DNA of 64,000 nucleotides from Maribacter sp044594925 (GTDB taxonomy: Bacteria; Bacteroidota; Bacteroidia; Flavobacteriales; Flavobacteriaceae), in the NCBI RefSeq assembly GCF_044594925.1, contig NZ_CP138991.1, positions 3,782,001 through 3,846,000 of the forward strand. The letters are read 5' to 3'. Positions 63,564-64,000 of the stretch are shown piece after piece (position 1 is the first letter of the stretch; the number at the start of each line of letters is the position of its first letter). A program made the translations under genes and the position numbers. A model generated the notes under the pieces. The model had not been told where the DNA came from. It did no database searches and was given only the letters and a program-made list of their open reading frames with translations.

Positions 63564-64000
63564 ATGGCTAAGAATTTGGTAATTGTTGAGTCTCCCGCGA
63601 AAGCAAAGACTATTGAAAAGTTCCTTGGAAAAGATTTTAAGGTAGAATCTAGTTTTGGTCATATTGCAGATTTACCATCAAAGGAATTAGGTGTAGATGT
63701 CGACAATAATTTTGAGCCCAAGTATATTGTGGATAAAGACAAAAAGGCCTTAGTTAAAAAGCTAAAGGATTTAGCTAAGAAGGCAGAAGTGATTTGGTTA
63801 GCAAGTGATGAGGATCGAGAAGGAGAGGCGATATCTTGGCATTTAGCAGAAGAGCTTGGTTTGGATAAAAAGAAGACAAAACGTATCGTTTTCAACTCTG
63901 TAACTAAAGCCGCAATTCAGAAGGCTATTGAGAATCCAAGAGAGATTAACTACAACTTGGTGAATGCACAGCAGGCGCGTAGAGTGCTAGATCGTTTGGT
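63564..64000 (+). CDS. topA: DNA topoisomerase I (5' part, cut by window end)
   Basis: About 145 residues are visible. It starts MAKNLVIVESPAKAKTIEKFL, the TOPRIM start of TopA, followed by SSFGHIADLPSKELGVD and the metal/DxD block ASDEDREGEAISWHLAEELG. The frame remains open to base 64000. TopA relaxes negative supercoils. Confidence 0.96.
   Translation, partial: MAKNLVIVESPAKAKTIEKFLGKDFKVESSFGHIADLPSKELGVDVDNNFEPKYIVDKDKKALVKKLKDLAKKAEVIWLASDEDREGEAISWHLAEELGLDKKKTKRIVFNSVTKAAIQKAIENPREINYNLVNAQQARRVLDRL

Noticed and set aside
1..64000. CRISPR arrays, insertion sequences, rRNA operons, prophage genes
   Set aside because: I saw no regular direct-repeat arrays, transposase, integrase, phage or rRNA sequence.

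Overview
The window looks like a 64 kb piece of chromosome from a member of the Bacteroidota, most likely a marine Flavobacteriaceae (the Maribacter/Zobellia type is a guess). The evidence is low GC, very short intergenic gaps, start sites without Shine-Dalgarno sequences, several promoters of the Bacteroidota form TTG-N18..21-TAnnTTTG, and typical flavobacterial gene sets: an mreBCD-mrdA-rodA block, miaB/sigma-54 activator/lptE/secG, MoxR/BatA-type operons, class II HMG-CoA reductase with a GHMP kinase, and TonB receptors with a carboxypeptidase-like N-domain. I see no insertion sequence, prophage, CRISPR array or rRNA. Most of the window is core chromosome.

Layout. 1-2.3 kb: the tail of a CapK/PaaK-like ligase, then two tandem LysM-like/amidase proteins, the first of which has lost most active-site residues. 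2.3-5.0 kb (minus): a four-gene operon of a rhodanese, a TIGR04282-type transferase, a purine nucleoside phosphorylase and a TIGR04283-type glycosyltransferase. This is the accessory set that accompanies ArsM/ArsS in arsenosugar biosynthesis, but ArsM and ArsS are not in the window. 5.1-6.7 kb: a lone GH32 lipoprotein. 6.7-7.0 kb: tRNA-Phe preceded by a broken second tRNA-Phe copy, both behind one clear promoter. 7.3-10.3 kb: TldD (with a Tat-like signal) and TldE. 10.4-18.2 kb: DUF4159-MoxR-DUF58-BatA-like-DUF4175-like-membrane protein operon. 18.2-25.9 kb: coaX, an outer-membrane protein, a TPR protein, lptC, a CorC-type protein and PpiD.

26-30 kb: mevalonate-pathway pair and a POT peptide transporter. 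30-35 kb (minus): surE, a small membrane protein, lpxB, a C40 peptidase and comEC. 35-39 kb: Prc protease, MsrB/MsrA and a membrane-anchored nuclease. 39-45 kb (minus): the rod-shape/elongasome operon mreB-mreC-mreD-mrdA-rodA. 45-47 kb: purH and a free-methionine sulfoxide reductase. 47.2-51.1 kb: a heavy-metal handling operon (HYC_CC_PP protein, HMA-MauE fusion, TonB receptor, secreted HMA protein). 51-58 kb (minus): groEL, groES, secG, TPR protein, lptE, sigma-54 activator, miaB. 58-64 kb: a membrane protein, an LVIVD-repeat lipoprotein, a 1047-residue BNR/VPS10-like protein and the start of topA.

Most unusual points: the split arsenosugar block, whose phosphorylase has MTAP-like specificity residues; the promoter-linked broken tRNA-Phe carrying a 16-nt perfect palindrome; the Tat-signal TldD beside an unsignalled TldE; three genes whose TAnnTTTG box lies only 4 nt before the start codon (possible leaderless mRNAs); and the metal operon with a Cys-Cys TonB plug.
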